The notes below the pieces were generated by a model. That model made no database searches. It was not told where the DNA came from and saw only the letters and a list, made by a program, of their open reading frames with translations. A program made the position numbers and the translations under genes. DNA of 6,448 nt, taken from the NCBI GenBank assembly GCA_937974245.1, contig CALJKV010000007.1, forward strand, positions 1 to 6,448. Direction: 5' to 3'. Positions 1 to 5,147 of the stretch are shown piece after piece. Numbering within the stretch: the first letter of the stretch is position 1; the number at the start of each line of letters is the position of its first letter. The stretch comes from an uncultured Chloroflexota bacterium. GTDB lineage: Bacteria; Chloroflexota; Anaerolineae; Aggregatilineales; Phototrophicaceae.

Positions 1-39
1 CACCCGTTTATGACAAGTGCAAACTAGGTCTCTGATTCG

Positions 40-67
40 TTGGGTCGTATCTGTTCTCGTCTACAAT
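40..67 (+). promoter_or_regulatory. Weak sigma70-like promoter for the BtrH-like gene
   Basis: A TACAAT hexamer at 62-67 (one mismatch to TATAAT) lies 16 nt downstream of TTGGGT at 40-45, which matches only the TTG of the -35 consensus. Transcription would start near position 74, leaving a leader of roughly 28 nt before the start codon. The -10 is good and the -35 poor, so this is a tentative call from sequence alone. Confidence 0.35.
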
Positions 68-88
68 AAGTCCGTCTATTGAGAGCGC

Positions 89-94
89 GAGGAG
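89..94 (+). promoter_or_regulatory. Strong Shine-Dalgarno for the BtrH-like gene
   Basis: GAGGAG sits 7 nt before the ATG at 102. It is a near-perfect anti-16S match at optimal spacing and fixes the start of the downstream gene. Confidence 0.75.
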
Positions 95-101
95 CAGTCT
101 T

Positions 102-1307
102 ATGCCCATATTAGAGCACTATCACGCCTTTGCCGGACGCCACTGGGAGACCGGGTCAGTCGCCAATGCAGCCGCCTATCAGAGTATGATCGCACCCCAT
201 ACCGGGAAACCACTGAGCGAAGCCCTGCTGATGGGAGTCGCTGGCGGGATCGTCTTTGGCTATTTCACCTTCGACTACGCCGGCCATGATCCGATTCTGG
301 CCTTGTTGACACGCAACACCTTCGATCCCCTGACGACACTGTTTGACCGCATGGCCTGGGCGCAGGAGGTGCGCCAGACGACCAACGCCGATACTGCCAT
401 GAAAAACCTGGTGGACGCCCTGGAAACCGGCAGTCCGGCCATCGTGTGGGCGGATGTTTTCAGCCTGCCCTATAACAACCTGGAGCGTGAGGAAGAGAAC
501 TGGGCGATGAACCCGGTGCTAGTTTATGGGTACGATGGCGAAACCGTGTATATCGCCGATCGTTCGGGACAGCCACTGACGGTGACCGCCGCCGAATTTG
601 CCCAGGCGCGTGCCCGCATAAAAAAGGATAAGTTCCGACTGGTGGTGCTGGACACGCCGGATATGAACAAACTGCCGGGCGCGGTTCAGAAAGGCATCTG
701 GCAAACGATCAGCCTGTACAGCGAGCAGCCGCCCAAAGGCAGGAAAGAGAATTTTGGCGCGGCAGCCCTGGAGGAGTGGGCACGGCTGCTCACGAACACG
801 CGAAACAAACAGAGCTGGACGCGCTTCTTCCCGGCGGGCAGCCGCCTGTATGCCGGCTTGACAGCGGGCTTTCGCTGGATAAACGGGTGGCAGGGTGCAG
901 CGGATGGCGCGGAGCGCGGCCTGTATGCCGATTTCCTGGACGAAGCGGCCATGCTTCTGAATATCCCGGACCTGTCTGCCGCCGCAAAGCGGTTCCGCGT
1001 CTGCAAAACCGCCTGGGATGACCTGGGGCGGGCGCTGCTGCCGGAAAGTACCCCGCTGTTAAAAGAAACCCGTGAATTATTGGGGCGCAACCAGCAATTG
1101 TTTTATGAAACCGGAGATCACAGCCGGCAGGAACGCCGGGCGATTAAAGACCGGTTGCGGGAACTCCAGGCCGCTGCCAGCGCGGATTTCCCCCTTACGG
1201 ATGCCGAAATCAGCGACCTGCACGCGCATCTGGCCGACCTCGTGCTGCGCCTGCGCCACCTGGAAAGCGACGCCATGCAGACTTTGCAGGCCGCCATGAT
1301 GCGGTAG
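102..1307 (+). CDS. BtrH_N / DUF4872-like protein, possibly catalytically inactive
   Basis: The 401-residue product resembles proteins with a butirosin BtrH N-terminal domain followed by a helical DUF4872-like region. BtrH itself is an acyltransferase that moves an acyl group from a carrier protein onto an aminoglycoside; most homologues have no known substrate. Visible here are the N-terminal block HWETGSVANAAAY (residues 14-26), the family-like PLSEALLMGVAGGIVFGYF (37-55), and the papain-like strand pair NPVLVYGYDGETVYIADRS (137-155). From about residue 215 the protein is helical; YADFLDEAAMLLNIPDL (275-291) and the W305 region look like DUF4872. The ATG has a strong Shine-Dalgarno. There is no signal peptide or membrane segment, so it is probably cytoplasmic. 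Where relatives, as I recall them, have HC and then H before the VLVxGYD strand, this protein has HW (W15) and N137; its only cysteine is C300, in the C-terminal region. No biosynthetic genes lie nearby, so its substrate or role is unknown. The family call is fairly sure, the function is not. Confidence 0.75.
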   Translation: MPILEHYHAFAGRHWETGSVANAAAYQSMIAPHTGKPLSEALLMGVAGGIVFGYFTFDYAGHDPILALLTRNTFDPLTTLFDRMAWAQEVRQTTNADTAMKNLVDALETGSPAIVWADVFSLPYNNLEREEENWAMNPVLVYGYDGETVYIADRSGQPLTVTAAEFAQARARIKKDKFRLVVLDTPDMNKLPGAVQKGIWQTISLYSEQPPKGRKENFGAAALEEWARLLTNTRNKQSWTRFFPAGSRLYAGLTAGFRWINGWQGAADGAERGLYADFLDEAAMLLNIPDLSAAAKRFRVCKTAWDDLGRALLPESTPLLKETRELLGRNQQLFYETGDHSRQERRAIKDRLRELQAAASADFPLTDAEISDLHAHLADLVLRLRHLESDAMQTLQAAMMR

Positions 1308-1314
1308 TACGCAT

Positions 1315-1350
1315 TTCTCCGCGTGCTTCCAGGTTGCAGGAAAAGGAGAA
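1315..1350. terminator. Possible bidirectional terminator between convergent genes
   Basis: TTCTCC (1315-1320) pairs with GGAGAA (1345-1350), and inside it TTCC (1327-1330) pairs with GGAA (1339-1342) around an 8-nt loop. It fills most of the 48-nt gap between two convergent genes, where a shared terminator would be expected. The stem has an asymmetric internal loop and no clear U-tract on either strand, so it is weak evidence for intrinsic termination. Confidence 0.3.
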
Positions 1351-1355
1351 CCGCC

Positions 1356-2999
1356 TCAACGGGCATACGTATCCGGCAGGTCGTTGAGGAACAACACCGT
1401 ATCGCCCGGTTTCAGGTTGGCCTGATACCACGCCACCGCCTCGGCCAGCGTGTCCACGACATGCAGCCGTTCGGCAGGGAATCCGGCGTCAAGCAGCCCG
1501 GCTTGAACCGGCGCGGTTTGCTCCCGCCCGACAAGGAACACCTCGGTGGCATACTGCGCCGCAGTCTTGCCCAGTGTGTGGTTTTCCTGTTCCATCCGGT
1601 CGCCTAGCTCAATCATGCCGGGCGTGATGAGCAGCCGTTCCCCGCCGGTGTGCATCCCCAGGACACGCAGCGCCCCTTCCGCACCAACCGGATTGGCGCT
1701 GTAGGCATCGTTGATGATGGTGATGCCCTGGGCTGTCGTCTGCCGTACCAGCCGGTGTTCTGCTGGCTGCAAGCCGCCCACCCGGAAAGCGACTTCTTTG
1801 AGACTCATGCCCTCATGCACGGCGACGGCGGTTGCCAGCAGGATGTTGGTGATATTATGCTGGCCGAGCAGCGCAGTAGCGAAGGTCTCGCTCAGTCCGG
1901 TTTCGCCATCGGTGACGGTGAAGCGCAGTCCATCCAGCGATTCGTGAATGTCGGCGGCGATAAAGCGCGGGCCGCTTTCCAGGGGGGCCGCCGGGTCAGC
2001 CGTCTTGCTGACGGCGAGACGTGTCGCCGGGTAGCCCCGCTCATACATCTCGCGGACATACGGGTTATCCCAGTTGAAAACACCGACACCGTCCGGGGGC
2101 AGTGCCTTGATAATCTCGTACTTGGCGATGGCCGTGTTTTCCAGGCTGCCGAAACGCTCCAGGTGCTGCGGGCCGACCTCGACCACGATACTGATCGTCG
2201 GGTGGGTCAGGTCGCAAATCCCAGCGATTTCGCCCGGCACATACGCACCCATCTCCGCGATGAAGTAGTCCACACTGTAGTTATCGGCCAAACCCTGGTT
2301 GATCGCCAGGCACACGCCCATGATGGTGTTGTAGCTCTTGGGCGTAGGATACGTGCGGTAACGCCCGTTGAGGATTTCCGCCAGATAGGTCTTGGTGGTG
2401 GTCTTGCCGTAACTCCCGGTGATGCCGATCACGGTAGGATGCACCCGCTCTAAAATGGCGCGGGCTTGCGCCACGAACCGCCGCCGGAACAGCGCTTCAA
2501 CCGGCGTCATCAGCAGGTTGCCCAGCATTAGTGCCAGCGGAGCGCAGAGGAACGCCAGCAGTCCCGCCAGCATCACCCGCGCCCCGGCCAGCATCTCGCT
2601 TGTCACCGCCAGCGAGATCAGCCACAGGTAGACCGCCAGCAGCAGCGCCGCCACGACAAAGGCCGCAGCGAGCAGCCGTCTCGCCCGTGCCGTCGCCTTG
2701 AACGGTTTTTTCACTTCGGCGGGGGCTGGCTGCCAGACCGCGACTCCCGCCGCCAGCAGCCCGATCACACCCGGCAGGATGCTCCCCGGCGCTTCACCCA
2801 GCAGCAGGCCAAGCCCCATGCCAACCGCCGCCGCGACAACCGGACGCCCCGGCAGCCAGCGTTCCCGCCCCCCAAGCAGCCAGCGCACATAGCGTCCGCT
2901 CTTATATTCTTCAATCTGGTAAAACTGAGCCTGACGGTAGACCCGCAGCCACGTCCCACCCAGCCAGACCGCACCCGTTATCAATAGCAATATATCCAT
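1356..2999 (-). CDS. Membrane-anchored MurF-like Mur ligase
   Basis: The 547-residue product has the central and C-terminal domains of MurF-type ligases, ATP-dependent enzymes that join an amino acid or dipeptide to an acyl acceptor in cell-wall synthesis. Visible motifs are the P-loop GITGSYGKTTTK (192-203), YNTIMG (223-228), metal-binding EMG (E249), HLERFGS (279-285), K293 at the expected carbamylated-lysine position, GQHNITN (379-385), INDAYSANP (429-437) and GMIELGD (461-467). These fit MurF better than MurC, D or E and look intact. The usual UDP-binding first domain is missing. In its place are about 185 residues with hydrophobic segments near 2-18, 53-69, 73-89, 108-130 and 136-165, and the basic stretch RQAQFYQIEEYKSGRYVRW (22-40). 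The catalytic part should therefore lie at the inner membrane face and may act on a lipid-linked or other non-nucleotide acceptor; that is inference. The start is supported by AGGAA 4 nt upstream and by the need for the first membrane segment. It is convergent with the BtrH-like gene and divergent from the kinase. A true cell-wall MurF elsewhere in the genome would confirm that this is a paralogue. Confidence 0.85.
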   Translation of the reverse strand: MDILLLITGAVWLGGTWLRVYRQAQFYQIEEYKSGRYVRWLLGGRERWLPGRPVVAAAVGMGLGLLLGEAPGSILPGVIGLLAAGVAVWQPAPAEVKKPFKATARARRLLAAAFVVAALLLAVYLWLISLAVTSEMLAGARVMLAGLLAFLCAPLALMLGNLLMTPVEALFRRRFVAQARAILERVHPTVIGITGSYGKTTTKTYLAEILNGRYRTYPTPKSYNTIMGVCLAINQGLADNYSVDYFIAEMGAYVPGEIAGICDLTHPTISIVVEVGPQHLERFGSLENTAIAKYEIIKALPPDGVGVFNWDNPYVREMYERGYPATRLAVSKTADPAAPLESGPRFIAADIHESLDGLRFTVTDGETGLSETFATALLGQHNITNILLATAVAVHEGMSLKEVAFRVGGLQPAEHRLVRQTTAQGITIINDAYSANPVGAEGALRVLGMHTGGERLLITPGMIELGDRMEQENHTLGKTAAQYATEVFLVGREQTAPVQAGLLDAGFPAERLHVVDTLAEAVAWYQANLKPGDTVLFLNDLPDTYAR

Positions 3000-3003
3000 G
3001 CGA

Positions 3004-3008
3004 TTCCT
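3004..3008 (-). promoter_or_regulatory. Ribosome-binding site of the Mur-like gene
   Basis: Read on the minus strand this is AGGAA, 4 nt before the ATG at 2999-2997. Spacing is short but acceptable. Three of its bases belong to the left arm of the dyad at 3006-3029, so folding of the mRNA could hide it. Confidence 0.5.
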
Positions 3009-3029
3009 GTATCGTGACAGAGATACAGG
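3006..3029. promoter_or_regulatory. Perfect 8+8-bp dyad at the 5' end of the Mur-like gene
   Basis: CCTGTATC (3006-3013) and GATACAGG (3022-3029) are perfect reverse complements separated by 8 nt. The 24-bp span has the size of a dimeric repressor operator. It starts 7 nt upstream of the Mur-like start codon and overlaps its Shine-Dalgarno. It could be a protein operator or an RNA hairpin limiting translation; the sequence alone does not decide. Confidence 0.45.
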
Positions 3030-3287
3030 GCGATTGCATCAAAATGAGAACTTCCCGTTTGTGTACGCTTTTGGCCTTTGACCCCCTCTAAATCTCCCCC
3101 GCCAGCAGGGGAGGCTTGTTTGCCTCATTCGACCAGCTCCCTCCCCGTTTGTGGGGAGAGTTGGGGAGGGGTTGCTCCCTCTCCGTTGACAGGCGACTGA
3201 AACGGGGATGCAAGCCCCTTCGAAGCAGGGCTGGGGAGGGGTCAGAAAAGCGATTTTACATAGGACACATTTGATGCGATTGCCCTG
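3026..3287. repeat. Region bounded by an 18-nt imperfect inverted repeat
   Basis: CAGGGCGATTGCATCAAA (3026-3043) matches the reverse complement of 3270-3287 (CAGGGCAATCGCATCAAA) at 16 of 18 positions. The pair encloses 226 nt that include the G/C-run palindromic element. This resembles the terminal repeats of a small non-autonomous mobile element, but I see no target-site duplication beside the ends. Two copies of a regulator site in opposite orientation is an equally open reading. Confidence 0.4.
3079..3244. repeat. 166-nt palindromic G/C-run intergenic element
   Basis: The ends are TGACCCC (3079-3085) and its exact complement GGGGTCA (3238-3244). Inside are a CTCCCC/GGGGAG hairpin (3094-3099 with 3108-3113), a second one with a 6-nt loop (3141-3146 with 3153-3158), and AGCCC/GGGCT (3213-3217 with 3228-3232) around the palindrome CTTCGAAG. 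There are also internal duplications: TGGGGAGGGGT occurs at 3162-3172 and again at 3232-3242, exactly 70 nt apart, and 3136-3149 matches 3174-3187 at 13 of 14 positions. Motifs of this kind (CCCCTCCCCA.. with CTCCCC hairpins) recur between genes in Chloroflexota and cyanobacteria, as far as I recall. It is probably a dispersed intergenic repeat and could act as a transcription or mRNA barrier between the divergent genes. Confidence 0.6.
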
Positions 3288-3300
3288 GTTGGAGCTAAAC

Positions 3301-3342
3301 CACCGCCCAGTATAGCATGACAGGCGAAACCTGTAAGCGGTG
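3301..3342. repeat. Nested hairpin, possible structured RNA or repeat remnant
   Basis: An outer stem CACCGC (3301-3306) with GCGGTG (3337-3342) encloses a perfect ACAGG/CCTGT hairpin (3320-3324 with 3330-3334, loop CGAAA). TTTTT follows at 3350-3354. The fold is clear on paper but it matches no RNA family I know, and it lies upstream of the kinase promoter rather than in its leader. Confidence 0.3.
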
Positions 3343-3371
3343 AGGCCACTTTTTGGCAGTTTGTCCCAGCC

Positions 3372-3389
3372 CTGTCTCTGCAGAAACAG
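3372..3389. promoter_or_regulatory. 18-bp near-palindrome upstream of the kinase
   Basis: The site reads CTGTCTCTGCAGAAACAG. The core TCTGCAGA is a perfect palindrome and the outer CTGT/ACAG arms also pair, with only one mismatched base pair between them (16 of 18 positions symmetric). Its centre is about 75 nt upstream of the putative -35, a position that would suit an activator or a distal operator for a sugar-utilisation gene. No regulator gene is in the window. Confidence 0.3.
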
Positions 3390-3396
3390 AAGGTAG

Positions 3397-3416
3397 GGAC
3401 GCCATTCTTGGCGTCC
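3397..3416. repeat. Perfect 7-bp-stem hairpin
   Basis: GGACGCC (3397-3403) pairs fully with GGCGTCC (3410-3416) around a 6-nt loop ATTCTT. No U-tract follows, so it is not an intrinsic terminator. Similar GTAGGG..GGCGTCC hairpins are, as I recall, scattered between genes in related genomes, which suggests a dispersed palindromic repeat. Confidence 0.4.
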
Positions 3417-3453
3417 GCCACCAGAACTGATAACCGACGACTGACGACTGTTT

Positions 3454-3482
3454 TTTGCACTTTGCCGCCACCCTGGTATGAT
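3454..3482 (+). promoter_or_regulatory. Sigma70-like promoter of the FGGY kinase
   Basis: The -10 is TATGAT (3477-3482), one mismatch from consensus. The -35 is either TTGCAC (3455-3460, 16-nt spacer) or TTTGCA (3454-3459, 17-nt spacer). Transcription would begin near 3489, giving a leader of about 36 nt. The position between the repeat cluster and the gene supports it. Confidence 0.5.
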
Positions 3483-3511
3483 CGTCCCTCACACAAGATA
3501 ACAGACGGCGC

Positions 3512-3515
3512 AAGG
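3512..3515 (+). promoter_or_regulatory. Ribosome-binding site that decides the kinase start
   Basis: AAGG lies 9 nt before the ATG at 3525. The frame stays open upstream to an ATG at 3408, but that start would fall before the promoter and add 39 residues unlike any FGGY kinase, so 3525 is preferred. Confidence 0.5.
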
Positions 3516-3524
3516 CAGACGACG

Positions 3525-5075
3525 ATGAGCGATTCACCTTACATTCTGGCGATTGACAATGGGACGCAGAGCGTGCGGGCGCTGCTCTTCGACTTGCATG
3601 GCAACCTGATAGATAAGGTGCGTGTGCTGATTGAGCCCTATTTTTCACACAAGCCGGGTTGGGCGGAACAGAAACCGGAATACTTCTGGGAATCGGTGTG
3701 CCGGGCGTGCCAGCTCCTCTGGGAAAAAACCGCCATCCCGAAGACCGCCATTGCCGGTGTCACCCTGACAACGCAGCGCGGCACGGTCATTAATGTGGAT
3801 AAAAACGGCCAGCCGCTGCGCCCGGCCATCATCTGGCTTGACCAGCGCCGTACTGAGGGACAGACTCCGGTCAGCGGGGCATGGGGGCTGCTCTTCAGGA
3901 TGGTACGGATGTCGGAAACCGTTGCCTACTTCCAGGCCGAGGCGGAGGCCAACTGGATACGCACCCAGCAGCCCGATATCTGGGCGAAGACTCATAAGGT
4001 CCTGCTGCTTTCCGGCTACCTGACGTACCGCCTCACCGGGAATCTGGTTGATTCAACCGGGTGTCAGGTGGGGTATATCCCCTTCGACTATAAAAACCTG
4101 ACATGGGCCGGGGCGCGGGACTGGAAATGGCAGGCCGTCCCGATGGATAAGGCGCTGCTGCCCGACCTGATCCCACCCACCGGCGAACTGGGCCGCATCA
4201 CCCCGGAAGCGGCGGAAGCCACCGGAATACCGGTTGGCCTGCCGGTCATCGCGGCGGCGGCGGATAAAGCCTGCGAGGTGATCGGGTCGGGCTGTCTGGA
4301 ACCGCATATCGGCAGCCTGAGCTATGGCACGACGGCCACGATCAACACGACCCACCGCCGCTACATCGAAGTCATACCCATGATTCCACCGTTTCCGTCG
4401 GCAGTGCCGGGCGCGTACAACCTGGAGATCCAGATATATCGGGGGTATTGGATGGTGAGCTGGTTCAAGCAGGAATTCGGCCACCACGAAGTCCAGCAGT
4501 CCGAAATCACCGGGATTGAACCGGAAGCGCTCTTCGATGACCTGTTGAAGGCCGCGCCGCCCGGCTCGGAAGGGTTAATTCTGCAACCGTACTGGTCGCC
4601 CGGAGTGAAAGTGCCAGGGCCGGAAGCCAGGGGCGCGGTGATCGGGTTCAGCGACGTGCACACCCGGGCGCACCTCTACCGGGCCATTCTGGAAGGCGTG
4701 GCCTATGCGCTGCGGGAAGGCAAGGAACGCAGCGAGAAACGCAGTGGCGTGAAGATCACCGAACTGCGGGTTTCCGGCGGCGGTTCACAAAGCGACACCG
4801 CCATGCAGATTACAGCGGACATCTTCGGGCTGCCTGCTGCCCGCTCGCACACTTACGAAACATCCGGGCTGGGCGCGGCGATAGACGCGGCGGTGGGGCT
4901 CAAGCTGCACCCCGATTTCACCACGGCCATCCGCGAAATGACCCGTATCGGCCAGGTGTTCGAGCCGAACCCGGTGACACAGGCCGTCTATGAAGACCTG
5001 TACCGGCGCATTTACAAGCGCCTGTATGCCCGACTGCAATCGCTCTACGAGGAAATCCGCCAGATCGCGCCGTGA
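3525..5075 (+). CDS. FGGY-family carbohydrate kinase, YgcE-like
   Basis: The 516-residue product is a full-length FGGY kinase, a cytoplasmic enzyme that phosphorylates a sugar or polyol with ATP. The N-terminal domain (about 5-250) has the phosphate motif AIDNGTQS (9-16), TTQRGTV (82-88), IIWLDQRR (102-109) and the catalytic-base region AAAADKA with D247. The C-terminal domain (about 258-455) has SYGTTATI (266-273) and the ATP-site SGGGSQSD (417-424). The stretches IPMIPPFPSAVPGAYNLE (284-301), RGYWMVSWFKQEF (306-318) and ILQPYWSPGVKVPGPEARG (352-370) resemble the YgcE-like branch, whose substrate I do not know. It is not a glycerol kinase: that enzyme has Glu in the QRET motif where this one has Gly (G86). 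All key residues appear intact. It begins at 3525 because residue 6 onward matches the family start. It is divergent from the Mur-like gene and 72 nt upstream of the TIR-NACHT gene. No transporter, isomerase or regulator lies beside it to reveal its sugar. Confidence 0.9.
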   Translation: MSDSPYILAIDNGTQSVRALLFDLHGNLIDKVRVLIEPYFSHKPGWAEQKPEYFWESVCRACQLLWEKTAIPKTAIAGVTLTTQRGTVINVDKNGQPLRPAIIWLDQRRTEGQTPVSGAWGLLFRMVRMSETVAYFQAEAEANWIRTQQPDIWAKTHKVLLLSGYLTYRLTGNLVDSTGCQVGYIPFDYKNLTWAGARDWKWQAVPMDKALLPDLIPPTGELGRITPEAAEATGIPVGLPVIAAAADKACEVIGSGCLEPHIGSLSYGTTATINTTHRRYIEVIPMIPPFPSAVPGAYNLEIQIYRGYWMVSWFKQEFGHHEVQQSEITGIEPEALFDDLLKAAPPGSEGLILQPYWSPGVKVPGPEARGAVIGFSDVHTRAHLYRAILEGVAYALREGKERSEKRSGVKITELRVSGGGSQSDTAMQITADIFGLPAARSHTYETSGLGAAIDAAVGLKLHPDFTTAIREMTRIGQVFEPNPVTQAVYEDLYRRIYKRLYARLQSLYEEIRQIAP

Positions 5076-5086
5076 GGCAGAATCAA

Positions 5087-5115
5087 TTGCACCATCGTCG
5101 CATCCCCGATAAGAT
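5087..5115 (+). promoter_or_regulatory. Promoter of the TIR-NACHT gene
   Basis: TTGCAC (5087-5092) and TAAGAT (5110-5115) are separated by an ideal 17 nt. The -35 hexamer is the same as one option for the kinase promoter. Initiation near 5122 would give a leader of about 26 nt. This suggests that the TIR-NACHT gene is transcribed on its own rather than only by read-through from the kinase. Confidence 0.5.
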
Positions 5116-5136
5116 TAGAGTGACACGGCACAACGC

Positions 5137-5141
5137 AGGGG
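5137..5141 (+). promoter_or_regulatory. Ribosome-binding site of the TIR-NACHT gene
   Basis: AGGGG lies 6 nt before the ATG at 5148 and supports that start; the TIR motif begins at residue 3, so little room exists for another. Confidence 0.6.
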
Positions 5142-5147
5142 CGACGC

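Larger units (their letters stand above)
3000..3524. other. Divergent intergenic region rich in repeats
   Basis: This 525-nt gap separates the divergently transcribed Mur-like and kinase genes. I find no convincing gene in it. It contains the dyad at 3006-3029, a distant inverted repeat pair (3026-3043 and 3270-3287), a G/C-run palindromic element (3079-3244), a nested hairpin (3301-3342), a palindrome (3372-3389), a 7-bp-stem hairpin (3397-3416), a two-copy 7-bp tandem repeat ACGACTG (3437-3450) and a kinase promoter (3454-3482). I see no clear -35/-10 pair for the minus-strand gene. Confidence 0.8.

Noticed and set aside
686..1090. 134-codon minus-strand frame inside the BtrH-like gene
   Set aside because: Its Arg/Ser/Pro-rich low-complexity translation is typical of the shadow of a GC-rich gene on the other strand.
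1650..2453. 267-codon open frame on the + strand inside the Mur-like gene
   Set aside because: It is antisense to a gene with clear Mur ligase motifs, its translation has no recognisable domain, and long antisense frames are expected in GC-rich coding DNA.
3079..3244. CRISPR array suggested by repeated G/C-rich blocks
   Set aside because: The repeats are few, unequal in spacing and palindromic, with no regular repeat-spacer pattern and no cas gene nearby.
3437..3450. Tandem ACGACTG repeat as an iteron or origin
   Set aside because: There are only two 7-bp copies, with no AT-rich unwinding region, DnaA boxes or replication gene nearby.
3408..3524. Upstream extension of the kinase to an ATG at 3408
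   Set aside because: The extra 39 residues do not resemble FGGY kinases, the region includes hairpin and promoter sequence, and the ATG at 3525 has a ribosome-binding site.
3242..3648. Minus-strand open frames across the intergenic region and kinase start (84 and 117 codons)
   Set aside because: They run through repeats and antisense to the kinase N-terminus, have no recognisable domain and no convincing ribosome-binding site.
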